Positions 23,809 through 35,460 of a DNA stretch of 64,000 nt are shown here, one piece after another (within the stretch, counting starts at the first letter, position 1; every line of letters starts with the position of its first letter). The notes beneath the pieces are model-generated. The model saw only the letters and a program-made list of their open reading frames with translations. It was not told where the DNA came from and made no database searches. The DNA is from Macrolepiota albuminosa (lineage: Eukaryota; Basidiomycota; Agaricomycetes; Agaricales; Agaricaceae). The stretch covers positions 248,001-312,000 of the forward strand of contig JAMWFC010000059.1 of assembly GCA_027475525.1 (NCBI GenBank). Reading direction: 5' to 3'. The position numbers and the translations under genes were made by a program.

Positions 23809-24694
23809 ATGAAATCTGGGAGTATACAAACTAGAGGAATACAATCTGGGAAAATACCAACTAGGAGAATACCAACTGAGGGTAGAGGGTCTAGAGATAT
23901 GCCTACTGCTCAGGATCTATTTGCTATTGTTATTTCTCAAACTCATTTGCCTGAAGGATGGAATGCACCTTTACCGAATCCTGTACCTAAAATGGTGCCA
24001 CCTCTACCTGTTTTTACATCCAGAAGAAACAATAGGCCTAGAATGGCACCACTTCTACTTGCTTTAGCTCTTCCTATATATAGAAGAGACAACCTGCTTA
24101 TTATTACTTTACTTCCTGTGGACATTCCTGAAACTGTTCTGTCTGAAAAATGGGACTCTCCTTTACAGAATCCTATGCCTATGGTACCACTCCTACCTGC
24201 TCTGGCATTTAGAAAAGTCAGAAATATATCTGTACAGAATTCTATGCCATCTCTACCTCCTGCCATACTAGCAGAATTACAAGAGCAGGAAAGGCTAAGA
24301 CATATGGCTATGGTTCAAAAACAAGAGAGGCAACAGGAATTGGCCCAAGCAGTAGTAGAGGAGCAACAAAGGGTCAGATATAAAGAGCAAGAAAGGGAAC
24401 AAAAACAACATGAAGCATTAACTACTTTGCATCAAGAAAGGCTGAGAAAGGAAGAAAGATTAAGGCAACAGGAACTGAGACTAGAGGTAAGGCAAAGCCA
24501 ACTTTAAAAGCCTATCTTAATTAACAAAATTTGACAGTTTGTTGATCTCAATCCTGAACATAGGCCTTTGAATCAGGCTAGGGCTGAAAGGATCTTGCAA
24601 AATTGAGAACAGCAATATTTAGCTGATTTTGAAGAGAATATTAATGATTTGGATCCTCATGGATTAGAAAATATCTATGCAGCTTTTGATGAAA
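23809..24694 (+). pseudogene. Helitron RepHel N-terminal coiled-coil part
   Basis: An open frame of 232 codons (23809-24507) with a low-complexity first half and a long Glu/Gln/Arg coiled coil (QERLRKEERLRQQELRLEV) at residues 145-232. After a stop, the same reading continues with LNPEHRPLNQARAERILQ, EQQYLADFEENINDLDPHGL and ENIYAAFDE, up to 24694. That last piece is homologous to the arm remnant at 30241. The sequence is cut at 24695 by the end of another Helitron lying on the other strand. Rep and helicase domains are missing from this copy. Confidence 0.55.
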
Positions 24695-24960
24695 CGAGCT
24701 ACAATTCATGCATTGGGGGCTTCGTCCCCCAACCCCCCCCCCCCCCAACTAAGCCTACACCCTAACCTCACTTTATTCAGTTAGGGCTCCAAGTATGTAA
24801 AGTAACTTAGCCTCCACCCCAACCTCACTTTGTTCAATTAGGGCTCCAAATATGTATATAAGTAATTTAGTCTCCACCCCAATCTCACTTCGTTTGGTTA
24901 GGGGTTCCAAATATGTATCTTAGTAACTTAGCTTCTATCATAATCTTACTTTCATTATGT
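24695..24960 (-). mobile_element. Helitron 3' terminus with hairpin and tandem repeats
   Basis: Read on the minus strand the element ends GAATTGTAGCTCG, followed by target T. A hairpin lies 17 bp inside the end: TTGGGGG and CCCCCAA pair around a 6-base loop at 24713-24732. A C/G homopolymer and three to four copies of a roughly 60-bp unit (CTCACTTxxTTCAGTTAGGG with AAATATGTA) lie next to it. Helitrons usually end CTRR after such a hairpin, and here it is CTCG. The plus-strand side is the Rep remnant, so the insertion point is visible. Confidence 0.6.
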
Positions 24961-25114
24961 CTTACTAATTCCAGCATAAGTTGTTAACAAATATAGCAAA
25001 TATAGAGTTTCACATTTATCAAGAAATGATGCTACAATTCCAAGTTATATATACAGTATCAAGTTAGATGCTAAAATATAAAGTTAGTAATAAGTAGTTA
25101 ATTAACAATCACAC

Positions 25115-25919
25115 TTACATTTGTAAACCATTAAGAACTTCTTGATACACAATATTTGCAGTTGTTTTTGATGTATTTTCTTCTGACAAAATCACCTAGA
25201 TACAATCTTCTGATGTGCATCGAGAAAGTGCAACATAAAGTTGGCCATGTGTAAAAACAGGTGATTGAAGGTACAATCCAACATGCTTGACTGATTGCCC
25301 TTGAGACTTGTTGATAGTCATGGAATCAAAACAGTTGAACCTGCAAACTTGGCATTTCCACTGATAACACAACATCTGAGGACTCTAGTGCTGATGTGAG
25401 TGACAATCATTCTTGTTCCATTGCAAAGTCCTTTGATTGTGTCCAGATTCCTGAGAAGCATGACAGGAACTCCAATCTTCCAAGCCAGTTTAGCCAAAGG
25501 CAAACTACTGGCTTTGAGTTGAGATATTCCACAGGATATAATGCAAGGCCATCAGGATTGTTATCAGAGAGAACAGAATCTGCACTCTGTAAGATCCTTT
25601 CTTCCCCTGGATATCTCTCTAGAACTTCTGCATTGATCTCCTCTATATCCGAGTTCTTGCCAGAGAGAATAGTCTGGTCCAGGTAATACTGATCATTTTG
25701 AGGATGACCAATATCAGGATATGTGGAAGAAATCAATCCAGTAATAGAATTGTCATCACAGATCATCCTTATGGTCTGTTTGAATACCTTGTGATGCCTT
25801 TCAGAATGACTGACTCCCCCGCCACGTTCTAATACTTCATGAATGACATCTTCCATGACATCTCGGTATTCTATGTCCCCCTCCTGGAACAACACCCCCT
25901 GGACCCCTTCTCTGAACAA
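25115..25919 (-). pseudogene. Helitron PIF1-type helicase, C-terminal part
   Basis: Minus frames give YYLDQTILSGKNSDIEEIN, then GLPLAKLAWKIGVPVMLLRN and GLCNGTRMIVTHI (DEAH/PIF1 motifs around the third and fourth helicase motifs), then [20 protein letters not shown] and [11 protein letters not shown] (motifs V and VI). This is the helicase that ends Helitron RepHel proteins. It is broken by a frameshift near 25500 and by a TAG at 25196-25198, after which reading continues to a TAA at 25115. The N-terminal two thirds are absent. The upstream edge near 25830 abuts the Gypsy chromodomain piece. Confidence 0.85.
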
Positions 25920-26165
25920 TGCTCTGAGCCCTCTCTCCTAGTCAAGGTCGAGGACAAGTACCACTATGAGGTCGAAGGCATCCTTGACTCCTGGAATATT
26001 TGTGGACAACCCCACTTCCTCGTACAATGGAAGGGATATGGCCTGGAGGACAACACTTGGGAGCCACACCAAAACCTCGAAGGTGCCCTCGACAAACTCC
26101 AGGACTTCCAGCACCAGCACCCAGGAAGCAACCCTCCTGGGCGTGGAACTTACAGACCGCAGTAA
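25839..26165 (+). pseudogene. end of Gypsy integrase with chromodomain
   Basis: Only the last part of pol remains. It has a GPY/F-type segment ([19 protein letters not shown]) followed by a chromodomain: [38 protein letters not shown]. Chromodomains direct integration to modified histones, and this marks the element as a chromovirus. Zinc-binding and catalytic integrase domains and reverse transcriptase are missing upstream, replaced by Helitron sequence. Downstream lie an antisense gene and a polypurine tract with LTR, so the 3' end of the element is complete. Confidence 0.85.
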
Positions 26166-26541
26166 GAGGCATAACCCCCGTCTCTGGGCTTAATAGGGAT
26201 TCAACTCCCACATATATTTTCCATTCTCCCTCTCTCTACTCTACCCTTCTAATACTCTTTACAAAGACCCATGATTTTCATGGTAGCGCCCCAGAGTCGG
26301 AACAAGGAACCTCTTCTCCAGTTTTTCCTGCTGCACTGCTCACATTACGTCCCAGTCTGGAGGGCCAAGTCTGTACAAGTATATACACTTTCAATTTTTT
26401 ACACTATTCTACAAGTACAGGACCAATGATAAGAAAAAGAAATGACAACAAGAAAAGAAAAAAAAAATGGGGACGCCTAACATTGGAACCCTGGACCCCC
26501 TCTCCCTCCATCTCGCCTCCCCCTTCCCCCCTGGGCCAACC

Positions 26542-27913
26542 TCAGAACCCCTCCCCCATCTCCTCCTGGTCGTGCTTCCGCAGCACCTCCTCTGCCAACT
26601 GATCCCACAACAGGAGCGACTTGCCCTCGTCCAACACCCTCTTGAACCAGCTGTCTGGGGCAGGTACATTCCTCTGCCAGTGCGCCCCCACTAGCCTCCC
26701 CAGCAAGTTGAGGCCCCACTCTGTCCTGGAGGTCGCCCACTCCAGTCGCTGACCCTTCTGCAACGAAGCAAGCACTGTGGCTGCCCCGTCCAGGAGCAGG
26801 CGATGCTCCCAGGCCCAACCTGGAAACAATGAGGGAGGGGAACACCTACTGAGGGCGGCCATATGTGCCACTACTACGTCTCACCGCAGGGCCTCGAGGA
26901 CTCCCTGACCTGCAGGGCCCCGCTCTGGGAACCACACCTCCTGTGCCGGTCAGGCCTGAAGGCCATCCCGCTCGGCTTTGACCTCCCCCCAGGCAACCCT
27001 CGCCTCCTCCAGCTCCAGGATCATGGCCTCCCACTCCTCTCCCATCCCCACCTGGACCACCGACCTCTGCTCCACCCCCTGCCCTGACCCAGATACCCTC
27101 CTGCCTCCCCACCTCACCTCCAGGAGCCCCCTCTGGCACCTCCTCCTGGACCTCCGCCACCTCCGCAACCCAATCTCTCTCCTCTATCCCCATCCTCCAG
27201 GTTATCCCCCCCAACAGCCACCCTTGCTCCTGCAAGACGCAATACACCCTCCAAAGCACTGAGATGGAGCATCGCTCATGATTGAGGTGACAAGCCTTGC
27301 ACATGGAAGTGTCATGCTGGGTCGAGGCAGACAGAGCCTCAAATAGGCATGGCACCAAGCGACGTGCACAGTGAAGGCACTAGGTGTTCAGGTTAGCCGT
27401 GGGACCAGAGGTATGGAACTACTTACCGGCCTATTACTGACACACCAGGCATGGGAAGGCAAACCCCGGGGTCTCTCCAACGCCCCCTTGAAGACCTCCT
27501 GCGTTGTGCCCTCCCACGCAACATGCTGATTGCCTGGGACCTCGGAAATGGCACCCACCGCCATTTCAGAGCAGCCGAAATGAGGGACGACCAGTCGAGG
27601 ACAGGGAGGAGGAGGGGAATGGGGGGTGCACGGTCATCCACGCAAAGGTGGGCATGGGACTGCCAGGGCCTGATCCTGAGGGACCCCTGAGGCCTGCATT
27701 AGAAGCCGGCTGGGACCCGCCTCAGGGGCAGTAATGTTGCATTGTTCTGGAAAAGGAAGGTCAGTTGCGATAAGCAGATGACATGGGAAGCACTCACATT
27801 GCTGTACAAGCGCCGCCATGTGCTTCCAAGATGAGCTTGATACGGCATGTCCTGGGCTTTCCATGCCATCAGGGGCACAACTTCGTTAGTAGGTGGGGGC
27901 ATTGGGAAATGTG
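26542..27913 (-). CDS. multi-exon antisense gene of the chromovirus, six-cysteine domain
   Basis: Placed exons on the minus strand: 27913 to about 27792 (starts MPPPTNEVVPLMAWK, ends at a GTGAGT donor), an exon ending at 27427 (PSHAWCVSNRP, GTAAGT donor), and an exon starting at 27379 exactly on a cysteine codon. The last encodes C-x2-C-x6-C-x15-C-x2-C-x6-C (CLHCARRLVPC and CKACHLNHERC). Further frames give a coiled-coil segment (MILELEEARVAWGEVKAERD) and a C-terminal part ending at 26542 (LLWDQLAEEVLRKHDQEEMG). The layout, position between pol and 3' LTR, antisense direction and phase-0 intron just before the first cysteine match the gene at 3623-6145 in the other Gypsy element. Other exon borders are not resolved. 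Function unknown, with nucleic-acid binding plausible. Confidence 0.55.
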
Positions 27914-28037
27914 TCGGCATACGCAACATAGTTGAGTTTAAATTTTTTTTTTGATACGTGTCAGGATATGTGCCGGATCCCACGCTTGGACCCTGGCCCA
28001 GGCCACCAACTACAAGTGCCTTGGAGGGTCTCAGTGC

Positions 28038-28324
28038 TGAGGGGAGGGTAATGTAACGACCCCTCCCCTCTGGACCCACCCCGAGATATCCCTGGAACCC
28101 CATCTGGGACCCTCCCTCCGACCCTACAGAACGCGCCCCGCCACCACGACTACCAACACCACCATCACATGCATCAAGGACCACCATTACCCGGCATCCC
28201 TGGCAACTTGCATCATGGATCTGAAATCAGCCACCAGCACACCCTAATCAATGACTGGATCACGTCAATCGCTTCCACGCCAACATCCATCACACATCAC
28301 AGCTCTCTCCATGCCAATTAGCTT
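28038..28324 (+). mobile_element. polypurine tract and start of chromovirus 3' LTR, truncated
   Basis: A purine run (GAGGGGAGGGTAA) directly precedes TGTAACGACCCCTCCCCTC at 28052. The LTR continues about 270 bp and is cut at the inner edge of the right arm (28325). The same LTR family is at 7529 (minus) and, mutated, in both arms. Confidence 0.75.
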
Positions 28325-29534
28325 GGATGTTATCGATTTCTATCTCCTGGACTCTGTTCATCACAAAGTTCTTGTCTATTGACACTTGCTATTGTGTATT
28401 CAGAGCTGGTGTGGAGAGGTGGTAGGTGCTGGATGGAGGTGCCTGTAGGTTCACCTTTTGGTTGTTGTCCATGCTGTTGGGTCGTTTTGGGAGAGTATGT
28501 TGTGTTGGAGGCCTGGTTACTACTTCTACATAAAAGTGCTCAGATAGGTGGCTGGATGATTTTGCCATCTGTATGGCTGGTTCTGGGAGTGTGGACTTTG
28601 GTCTATGTGGGCGTGCAGGTGGTTTTATTTATGTTTAGGTGGGCTGCTTTATTGAGGTTCTCTCTCTCTTTTTTTTTCCAATATTCTCTGGTACATGAAT
28701 GGAAGTGTTCCTGAAGTTTTTAGATTCTGAATGCTTGCGGTAGCCTTAGTATTTCAAACAGAGTTCTGTGCTTAGATAGCCAATTTGAATATTGTGTTTA
28801 TTACAATTTTCCTCTATGGGTCCTCTACTTTTGTCTAGGCTCTCTGGAGGTTGTAGAGGTGCTTGTTTGCACTTGCTTTCCTGTTTAAGTTGCCCTCTTT
28901 GCTGAGCAGTTTGACGAAAGATGGAAGTCTTTAAAGAATGAATTTATGAAACATGAGTGAACGAATCATTGTAGGTTTATTTGTAGTATCAAATAAGCTA
29001 AATTTAACATTTGTAAACATTGATCAATTAATCAACAAATTGACACTTACTTTGTTTGTAGTTCTCTTCTTACTACAATAGTAAATTTTGAGTTTATTTA
29101 GTCATATATAGTCAAAAAACATGCAAGTCATGAAAACTGGTGTTCACTAAATTGTGTTTGGCATTTTTTTATCTGGATATATTTTAAAAATGTCCAAATA
29201 TAGTATTTATATTAATATTAAAGTTTACAATATATATTTTATTTTTTATACTTAATTGAGACTCCAAGTATAGAAAATGTTGTTACTCTAAAAAAAAGGT
29301 TCTTGGTCACTTTAGCCAGCCTTACTAATGAGATGGTTTTCACAAAATAATTGTTGCATTATATAAAGTTAAAAATAGCATAAATTATATCTTATATAAA
29401 GTTCAGACAAGTAGCAATCTAATATTTTGAGCATTCTTTAATGTCTGAGTGGCATCACTGGCTTATAGGACTGAGACAAGTTTAAATAGGAGTTCTTTTA
29501 AAATACAGCAAAGACCACCATGCTGGCCTTCTGT

Positions 29535-30054
29535 TGTCAGGGGACCCCTCATTCCTTTCTTTTTTCACTCCTTATTTCTTTTCACTCTCCTTTCATTCAC
29601 TTCCTTATTTCTTCTACCATTCTCTCATTTTGCTGTTACTACTTCTTCAACACTATCTGTTGGTACTATTCTCAACTTTTGAGGTGCTCTGGTTCTTTAG
29701 CTATCACTCAGACAAGTGTGGGCCCTTCAGCACCGCTCCAGGCTGCTTAGATAAGCCGGAGTTTGCCTTTCTGACTTCTAAAGTCCGGAGTTTTCCTCCC
29801 TTGTTTGCACACTTGTTTGGTTAGTCAATTTTCGAGTTTTTAAGGTTTTGTTGTACTGTACAGTTGTTTCCCACGCTTCAGAGGCCCCAGAAGCGTCCAA
29901 CCTGGCATAGGGGATCCCCAGACTTGTTCTCTTTGGATCTCCCTCTGCCAGGTGAGTAGCTACCTTGATATTGTCAGTATATATTCTAATACACTTTGGA
30001 TCTCCCTCTGCCAGCTGTGTGACTGAGCCACAGCCTCTAGAGGTCGCCCTTACA
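29535..30054 (-). mobile_element. solo LTR, mirror copy in right arm
   Basis: Reverse complement of 19114-19633 with the same flanking TCTGT (ACAGA on the minus strand). Present because the whole arm was duplicated. Confidence 0.9.
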
Positions 30055-30240
30055 TCTGTGACAAGAGCCAGTATAGTCAGAAAAAACAATCTCTGAATGA
30101 GTACATCAATTTGTTTTGTATAATTTTGTAAAGCAGAATAGATACTCTAATAGTCTCTAACTCTGTTTTATTTTTTGAAAAGAGCTTTATTTAGTTCTGA
30201 TAGAGCATGTTGACAGCTTTATAGAAGGCACTCAGCAGAC

Positions 30241-30870
30241 AATTAGAAAATATCTATGCAGCTTTTGATAAAATGCTTCAAAATCCTTTAAAGTATTTGG
30301 ACCATCTCATAAACAATAAGATTGAATAATTCTAAAAATGATCTTGCTCAGAATATCAAGGAGGACTTGAAGTATGTGGATTTACCTAGAGATAATAGAC
30401 AGCAAAATCTATCAGCCTCTTCTGACTTAGAATATGTGGATCCATCTATAGATGTTATACAGTAAAATATACTAGCACCTTTTGTTTTACAGAGAATACA
30501 ACAATCGAATGATGTTCAGCCTAGCAACGCTCTTCTAATAGAAAGACAGCATTATATAAATAGATTCTCTTCATACTATTTTGATTTTATGAATGTTGCA
30601 TGTCCACACTGTCATGCTCTACATTTTGATGCTAAAAAGCTCTTCAAGTCTACTAGACATAATTTAAAATTTGGCATGTGCTGTTTATAAGAGCAAATTG
30701 ATTTGTTCAGACTTGCAGATGCTTTATTAAAACTGCTTAGCTTACTCCAAGGACATTATGCTCTTTCTGATGCTTTCAAAGCATCTATCCATCAATACAA
30801 TGCCACTTTTGCATTTATATTTCTGGGAGTTAAAATTGACTATGCAATTATTAATGCTTTAGAACTATAT
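30241..30870 (+). pseudogene. Helitron RepHel N-terminal remnant (right arm)
   Basis: Conceptual reading across frames gives LENIYAAFDKMLQNPLKYLD, then YYFDFMNVACPHCHALHFDA, KLFKSTRHNLKFGMCCL and YNATFAFIFLGVKIDYAI. This is the cysteine-rich N-terminal region (CPHCHALHF, later GMCC) of fungal Helitron replication-helicase proteins, which start rolling-circle transposition. At least six stops or frameshifts break it, many at positions where C-to-T would create them. The Rep catalytic HUH region that should follow is absent. The first segment matches the end of the separate remnant at 24630-24694, so both derive from the same Helitron family. Confidence 0.75.
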
Positions 30871-32422
30871 ATAGCAGAATAGGGCATCACAACAGTATAT
30901 ATCATATTTTGTATGAGAGCTTGCTTTGTGCTGTACTATATATATCTAGCAGAGTTTACTATACTGTACAGAGCAGTTCTTACAGTGCTATAAAATACAG
31001 AGCCAGGTTACAATGTGCTGTATGACATGGTCTAGTAAATTAAGAAAAAGCAAGCACATATATGCACATGCAAGCTTAGCAGATACTAGCAGATAGTAGC
31101 AGACGTCAACATATATCAGCGGCTGCCAGCATCTATCAGCCTACAAGTAAAAACCTCTTCTATTAGCAGATGCTATAGCATGAGTAAACACTTCTCGAGG
31201 TTCTCCCCTTTCCTCTTCTCTTTTTTCCTTTTTACAACAACTCAAGGCTGCATGTCTCCTCTTCTTTTCTTTTTCTACCTCTAATGCCAGCATACATCCA
31301 TAAAAAAGCCCTGCAGATCTATGCAGACTTACACAAGCCACTAGTAGATATCTATACAGACCTACGTTGACATACTCAAACCTATGCAGGCCTATGCTGG
31401 CCCACCAGCAGACATCTGCACAGGCTTACATAGGCCCACAGAGGCTGGTTAGACAAAAAAAAAAGTAACTATTCATCTTGTCCTCATGCCTATGAGGAGA
31501 ATCAAACCTGTGGCCTTGGAGAAGCCATTAGTAGCAGAATGCACTGACAATTTAACTATTGCACTACAGATCTGTTACTAATAAATAGAATCAGTTTTAC
31601 TGCCAGCAACCTATAATACAGAGAAAGCAGAAGTAAAGTAGTTTAAATGCTCTATACCAAATGTGTGTAATATTGTGCTTAATATTGGCAGCTTTTAAAC
31701 AATGCTTATATTTCAAGCTTGTAAAAATTCTATTTTATAAAAAACACCTGTTTTTTAATTTGAATTACTGTTTTAATACTGAATTACATTTATTGATGAT
31801 TGCACAGCACAAGTAAGTCATCAATGCTTTGATAATGTTTAAAACATTGAGTTTCACACATTAAATTAACTTGTAGAGTCAGTAAGAAATGATTTTCTCC
31901 TAATTTAGAACAATTCATGCTTTCATTTTGAAGCACATCATGTTATAGCACTCTTTGCTTAGTTGTGTTTGATTTAAAAGATTTATCTCAGATGTAAGAA
32001 ATTTCACCTGCATCATTGACAGAATTCTCAGCATCTGCCAAACTTTAATATGTGCTTCTATCAACACAATCTGATGCATGGTTGTCAATTTCAGCTGTCA
32101 CAGTATTTTGGAATCAGTCAGCTTTGATGTAAAGAAGAGACAGAATCAATGAAAATATTGAAAGAGAAGACAACACCAGATATGCACTATCTGACTTTCT
32201 ACACCTGTTGCTTATTTATAAAATGACTTTAATAAATATGTTTTTTAATAATGAGCTACTTAGAACATAACTAAACACTGTAGTAATTATTTGAATATAT
32301 AGCAAGCTTATATGTAAATGCTTTTTAGAGTGTGATGAGTGTGTCTATAATGATTGCCTGATTAATTGTTGATATTGAGAATCTACCTTATGTCTGTCTA
32401 CCTAAGAATTCTTGATTATTTA

Positions 32423-32668
32423 TGTGCAAAAAAGTTTGTTAAAGAAGATTTGTTATATTTGCATGCATTACTCATAAAAAAGTTTCTTAAAATTTGTTAT
32501 TTTTGTGTGCAATACACATAAAAAGATTTGTTAAAAGAGAACAAATTATAGAATTTGTTATTTATATGCAATGCAATTAAAAAAGTTTGTTAAAAGAAAA
32601 TAAGTTATAAAGTTTGTTATTTGCACACATTTCACACAAAAAAGTTTGTGAGCAATTTGTTATATATT
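32423..32668. repeat. imperfect tandem repeat, about 60-bp unit (right arm)
   Basis: Mirror of 16500-16745. Confidence 0.6.
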
Positions 32669-33935
32669 GCTCAGTTCAAGTGAGATCTAAATAGAAATAT
32701 TGTCCTAAAAGCTGTTTATTATAGTAAATTATAAAAGCAGATATCTAGGCATTTTAAGTGAAATATCTAAGAATCTTAAATGTATGAGAAAACAACCTGT
32801 TCTTGTAGGGAAATATTAATGATATGTTGTTATTAGCAGTCTCAGAATGCAGCAAAAAAGCTGAGAAGATGTGGTAAGTCTGATGCTGTCATTCTATAAA
32901 AAAAAATGCTACTTTGACTTGAATTGAAGCATGCTGTTCTCATTATACTCATCACATCTAATTATCAATAAAACACAAGCTTGTTATTTTGTGGCATTCA
33001 AGTAAGATCTAATTAGAAATGTTGTCTTAGAAGCTGTCTATTAAAGCAAGTCATAGCGTTTGTTATTTGCATATGTAAAACAACAAGTCAAATTTGTAGC
33101 TGTATAATCATTATGACAATCTGCTATCAAATCAAAAAAAATAGCATAAATATAAATACAAATAAATAAAAATATTTTTAAATAAATAAATGAATTTTGG
33201 CTATGTGATGTCTAGTGTATATATTTTGTTATTAACAGTGATTTGGTTGCTGTGCAATGACTGAATTAAATTTTTAAACACAATAATATAATGTCTTTAA
33301 CAAAGTGTTTGTATCAAATTCATCAAAGAAGATTTGGAGGAAGAGAATTTAGTTGCACCTGCTTAAACAAAAGATATGAGCAGCTTTATTGGAAATATTT
33401 ATTTGTATTTATTTGTATTTTTATTTTATCTTCTATGCTTAATTTAAAGACTTTTCATGTCTAGTTTAAGAGCCTCTTATAATATACTAAATAAATATAA
33501 TGCAAATATAAGCAATAATATAAACATAAAATAGATAAATAAACTAATAAACAAATAGAAATATAGCATAATGAGCATCAAGCAGGTATTATATAGCACA
33601 ATAAACATTAATAAAGCAGCAATAAATAGTATTATTTCTATAACAGAGTAATGAGATCAAAATCTGGGCAGTGAGAAGCAAAATGATGGCCTTAAAACAG
33701 ACTAGGCATTAAAAAAAGATAGGCATAGCTATGATCAAAACAAGAAAAATACAAATAAATAAATTTTTTTCTTGACAAATAGATGCATTTTGGTGGTGTA
33801 ATTGCTAGCATATATATTTTATTGCCAAACTTTTTTCTAGGAGTTAGTTAAATTATTTATATTAAGCATGCACTTATAAAAAACAATCTATCTCTTTGAG
33901 CAGATTTAATTTACCAACATCTGAAAGACTTCTGA

Positions 33936-34090
33936 TGTCACAATCTCCTTCACTTAAAACTATCCTCAAAATTTTATCCAGAACCTCCTTGCCAACTCCA
34001 TGATATAATTCCTACTATTATGACTACTGAAACCGCTATTACATGCATCAAACCCCACCATCATGCATGTCCTCTAATAGCTCCACATCA
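33936..34090 (+). mobile_element. degenerate Gypsy LTR end in right arm
   Basis: Mirror copy of 15080-15232, same base changes. Starts TGTCACAATC. Confidence 0.6.
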
Positions 34091-34504
34091 CAGACTCTGA
34101 GACCATCCACCAGCATAGATGTCATACTGCAATCAATAATCACATCACATCAATCATCTTGGCTATTATGCATCACGCTGTGGTAGGGTAAAGAGAGTCG
34201 CTCATAGAATCTGGTCGGAGGTGATGTTGGACGAACAGATTGAATTCGATGAGGGGAGCTACAAGTACAAATGAAATGGCGAAGTAAAGGATTAGATAAG
34301 TATATGGTGGTTGGCGGCGAGTCGGAATAGGAAAGAGACAATAAACTGTGTGTTGTGGTCATAATCCAAGTCGGCCTTCTTAGCCAGGAAGGTCCCCACA
34401 TGCTGACCTTGTGAGGGTGCCCCAGCAGGCAGTAATTACCTGCTTTCTCCTTTGTGGCCACTACGATGCTCATAGTAGTTAGCAGTTTTAAGGGACTGTG
34501 AGTA

Positions 34505-35107
34505 GAGGTAGAAAATAGAGAAATACTCAAAGCCATAGCCTCACACCTGAGAAATAGAGAGGAGCAAACTATCCTGACTAAAGTGAAGGGTCACAGCAGC
34601 ATAAAGAGCAATGAACATGCTGACAAGCTAGCCAAGATCGGTGCTCAAACACCTGAGATACCTAGCATGAATATGGCCCCAGCAAAGAAACACTACAGCT
34701 CTGAAATATGACTGGCTACCGCCTCATAGGCCCTGCTCTATAGTGGCATAATAGAGAAGAAACCCCCCATAGTAAGGAGAGGCACCCTTGTAAACCTGGA
34801 CATAGCTAAGTGGGCAATTAAAGAAATAAATAGAGACTCACCAATAGATAAGAACCTATGGAGGTCCCTTAAGCACAAAGACCTAACCAAAGAAACCAGA
34901 GCCTTCTTGTGAAAGGCAATGCACAATACGTTTAAAATTGGAGAATACTGGGAGAAGATACCACACTATGAAATATACAATAAGTGCCACATATACAATA
35001 CTACAGAAGACATGAACCACATCTTCATGGAGTGTGAAGCAACTGGCCAGGATACAATCTGGAGACTTGCGAGGAAACTCTGTGAGCGCACAAAACAAGT
35101 AATCTAA
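34505..35107 (+). pseudogene. LINE ORF2 C-terminus: RNase H and terminal zinc-type domain
   Basis: Conceptual reading gives VENREILKAIASHLRNREEQ, KVKGHSSIKSNEHADKLAKI (end of RNase H, GH and NEHAD motifs), then IAKWAIKEINRDSP, a stop, and MHNTFKIGEYWEKIP with NKCHIYNTTEDMNHIFMEC (the C-x2-C/H-x4-C type domain that closes many fungal LINE ORF2 proteins) to TKQVI and a stop at 35107. Three stops break it. The reverse transcriptase part is absent, being replaced to the left by the end of the right arm. It fits the LINE family whose ORF1 lies at 20.6-23.0 kb. Confidence 0.7.
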
Positions 35108-35264
35108 AAGCAAGCCCGAGCCTCACACACAGTGTATAACTTGCATTTCCTTCAGGTGGGCTGACAACCCAGGATAAAAGACTCAAGATAACACGAAATC
35201 TTTTCTGGTGACTAGAAGCTAACAACATGTAGATATGTCTAGTTACCCATAGAACCACCAAAAA

Positions 35265-35460
35265 AAAATCAATCAGTCAATACTTACTTTGTAATCAAAT
35301 TTTGAAGTTGTAGCTAGATCAATTGTTTATTAATATCTATCAATCAATCAATCAATCAATCAATACTTACTTTGTAATCAAATTTTGAAGTTGTGCTAGA
35401 AGAATGATTATTGATATTTGTATATCAATCAATCAATCAACACTTACTTTGTAGTGTAGT
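35265..35460. repeat. LINE tail: three units with (CAAT)n runs
   Basis: Three blocks each contain (ATCA)n followed by ACTTACTTTGTA and, twice, ATCAAATTTTGAAGTTGT. They follow an A9 run about 150 bp after the LINE ORF2 stop. Some fungal LINEs end in short tandem repeats rather than poly(A), and this looks like such a tail, extended by repeated units. Confidence 0.5.

Larger units (their letters stand above)
28325..34336. repeat. right arm of the large inverted duplication
   Basis: Reverse complement of 14832-20844. The outer edge decays over about 20 bp (mismatches near 34326-34336). The inner edge abuts the chromodomain Gypsy LTR. Because the solo LTR with its target duplication is present identically in both arms, the duplication came after that LTR inserted. 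Confidence 0.95.

Noticed and set aside
28379..28714. Plus frame rich in Trp/Val/Leu that looks like a membrane protein, repeated at 20470-20790
   Set aside because: It is the antisense of the LINE ORF1 start, present twice only because it lies in both arms of the inverted duplication.
29449..29824. Overlapping Phe/Ser-rich frames suggestive of secreted proteins
   Set aside because: They lie inside and beside the solo LTR and exist in mirror copy. They are composition artefacts of the LTR.
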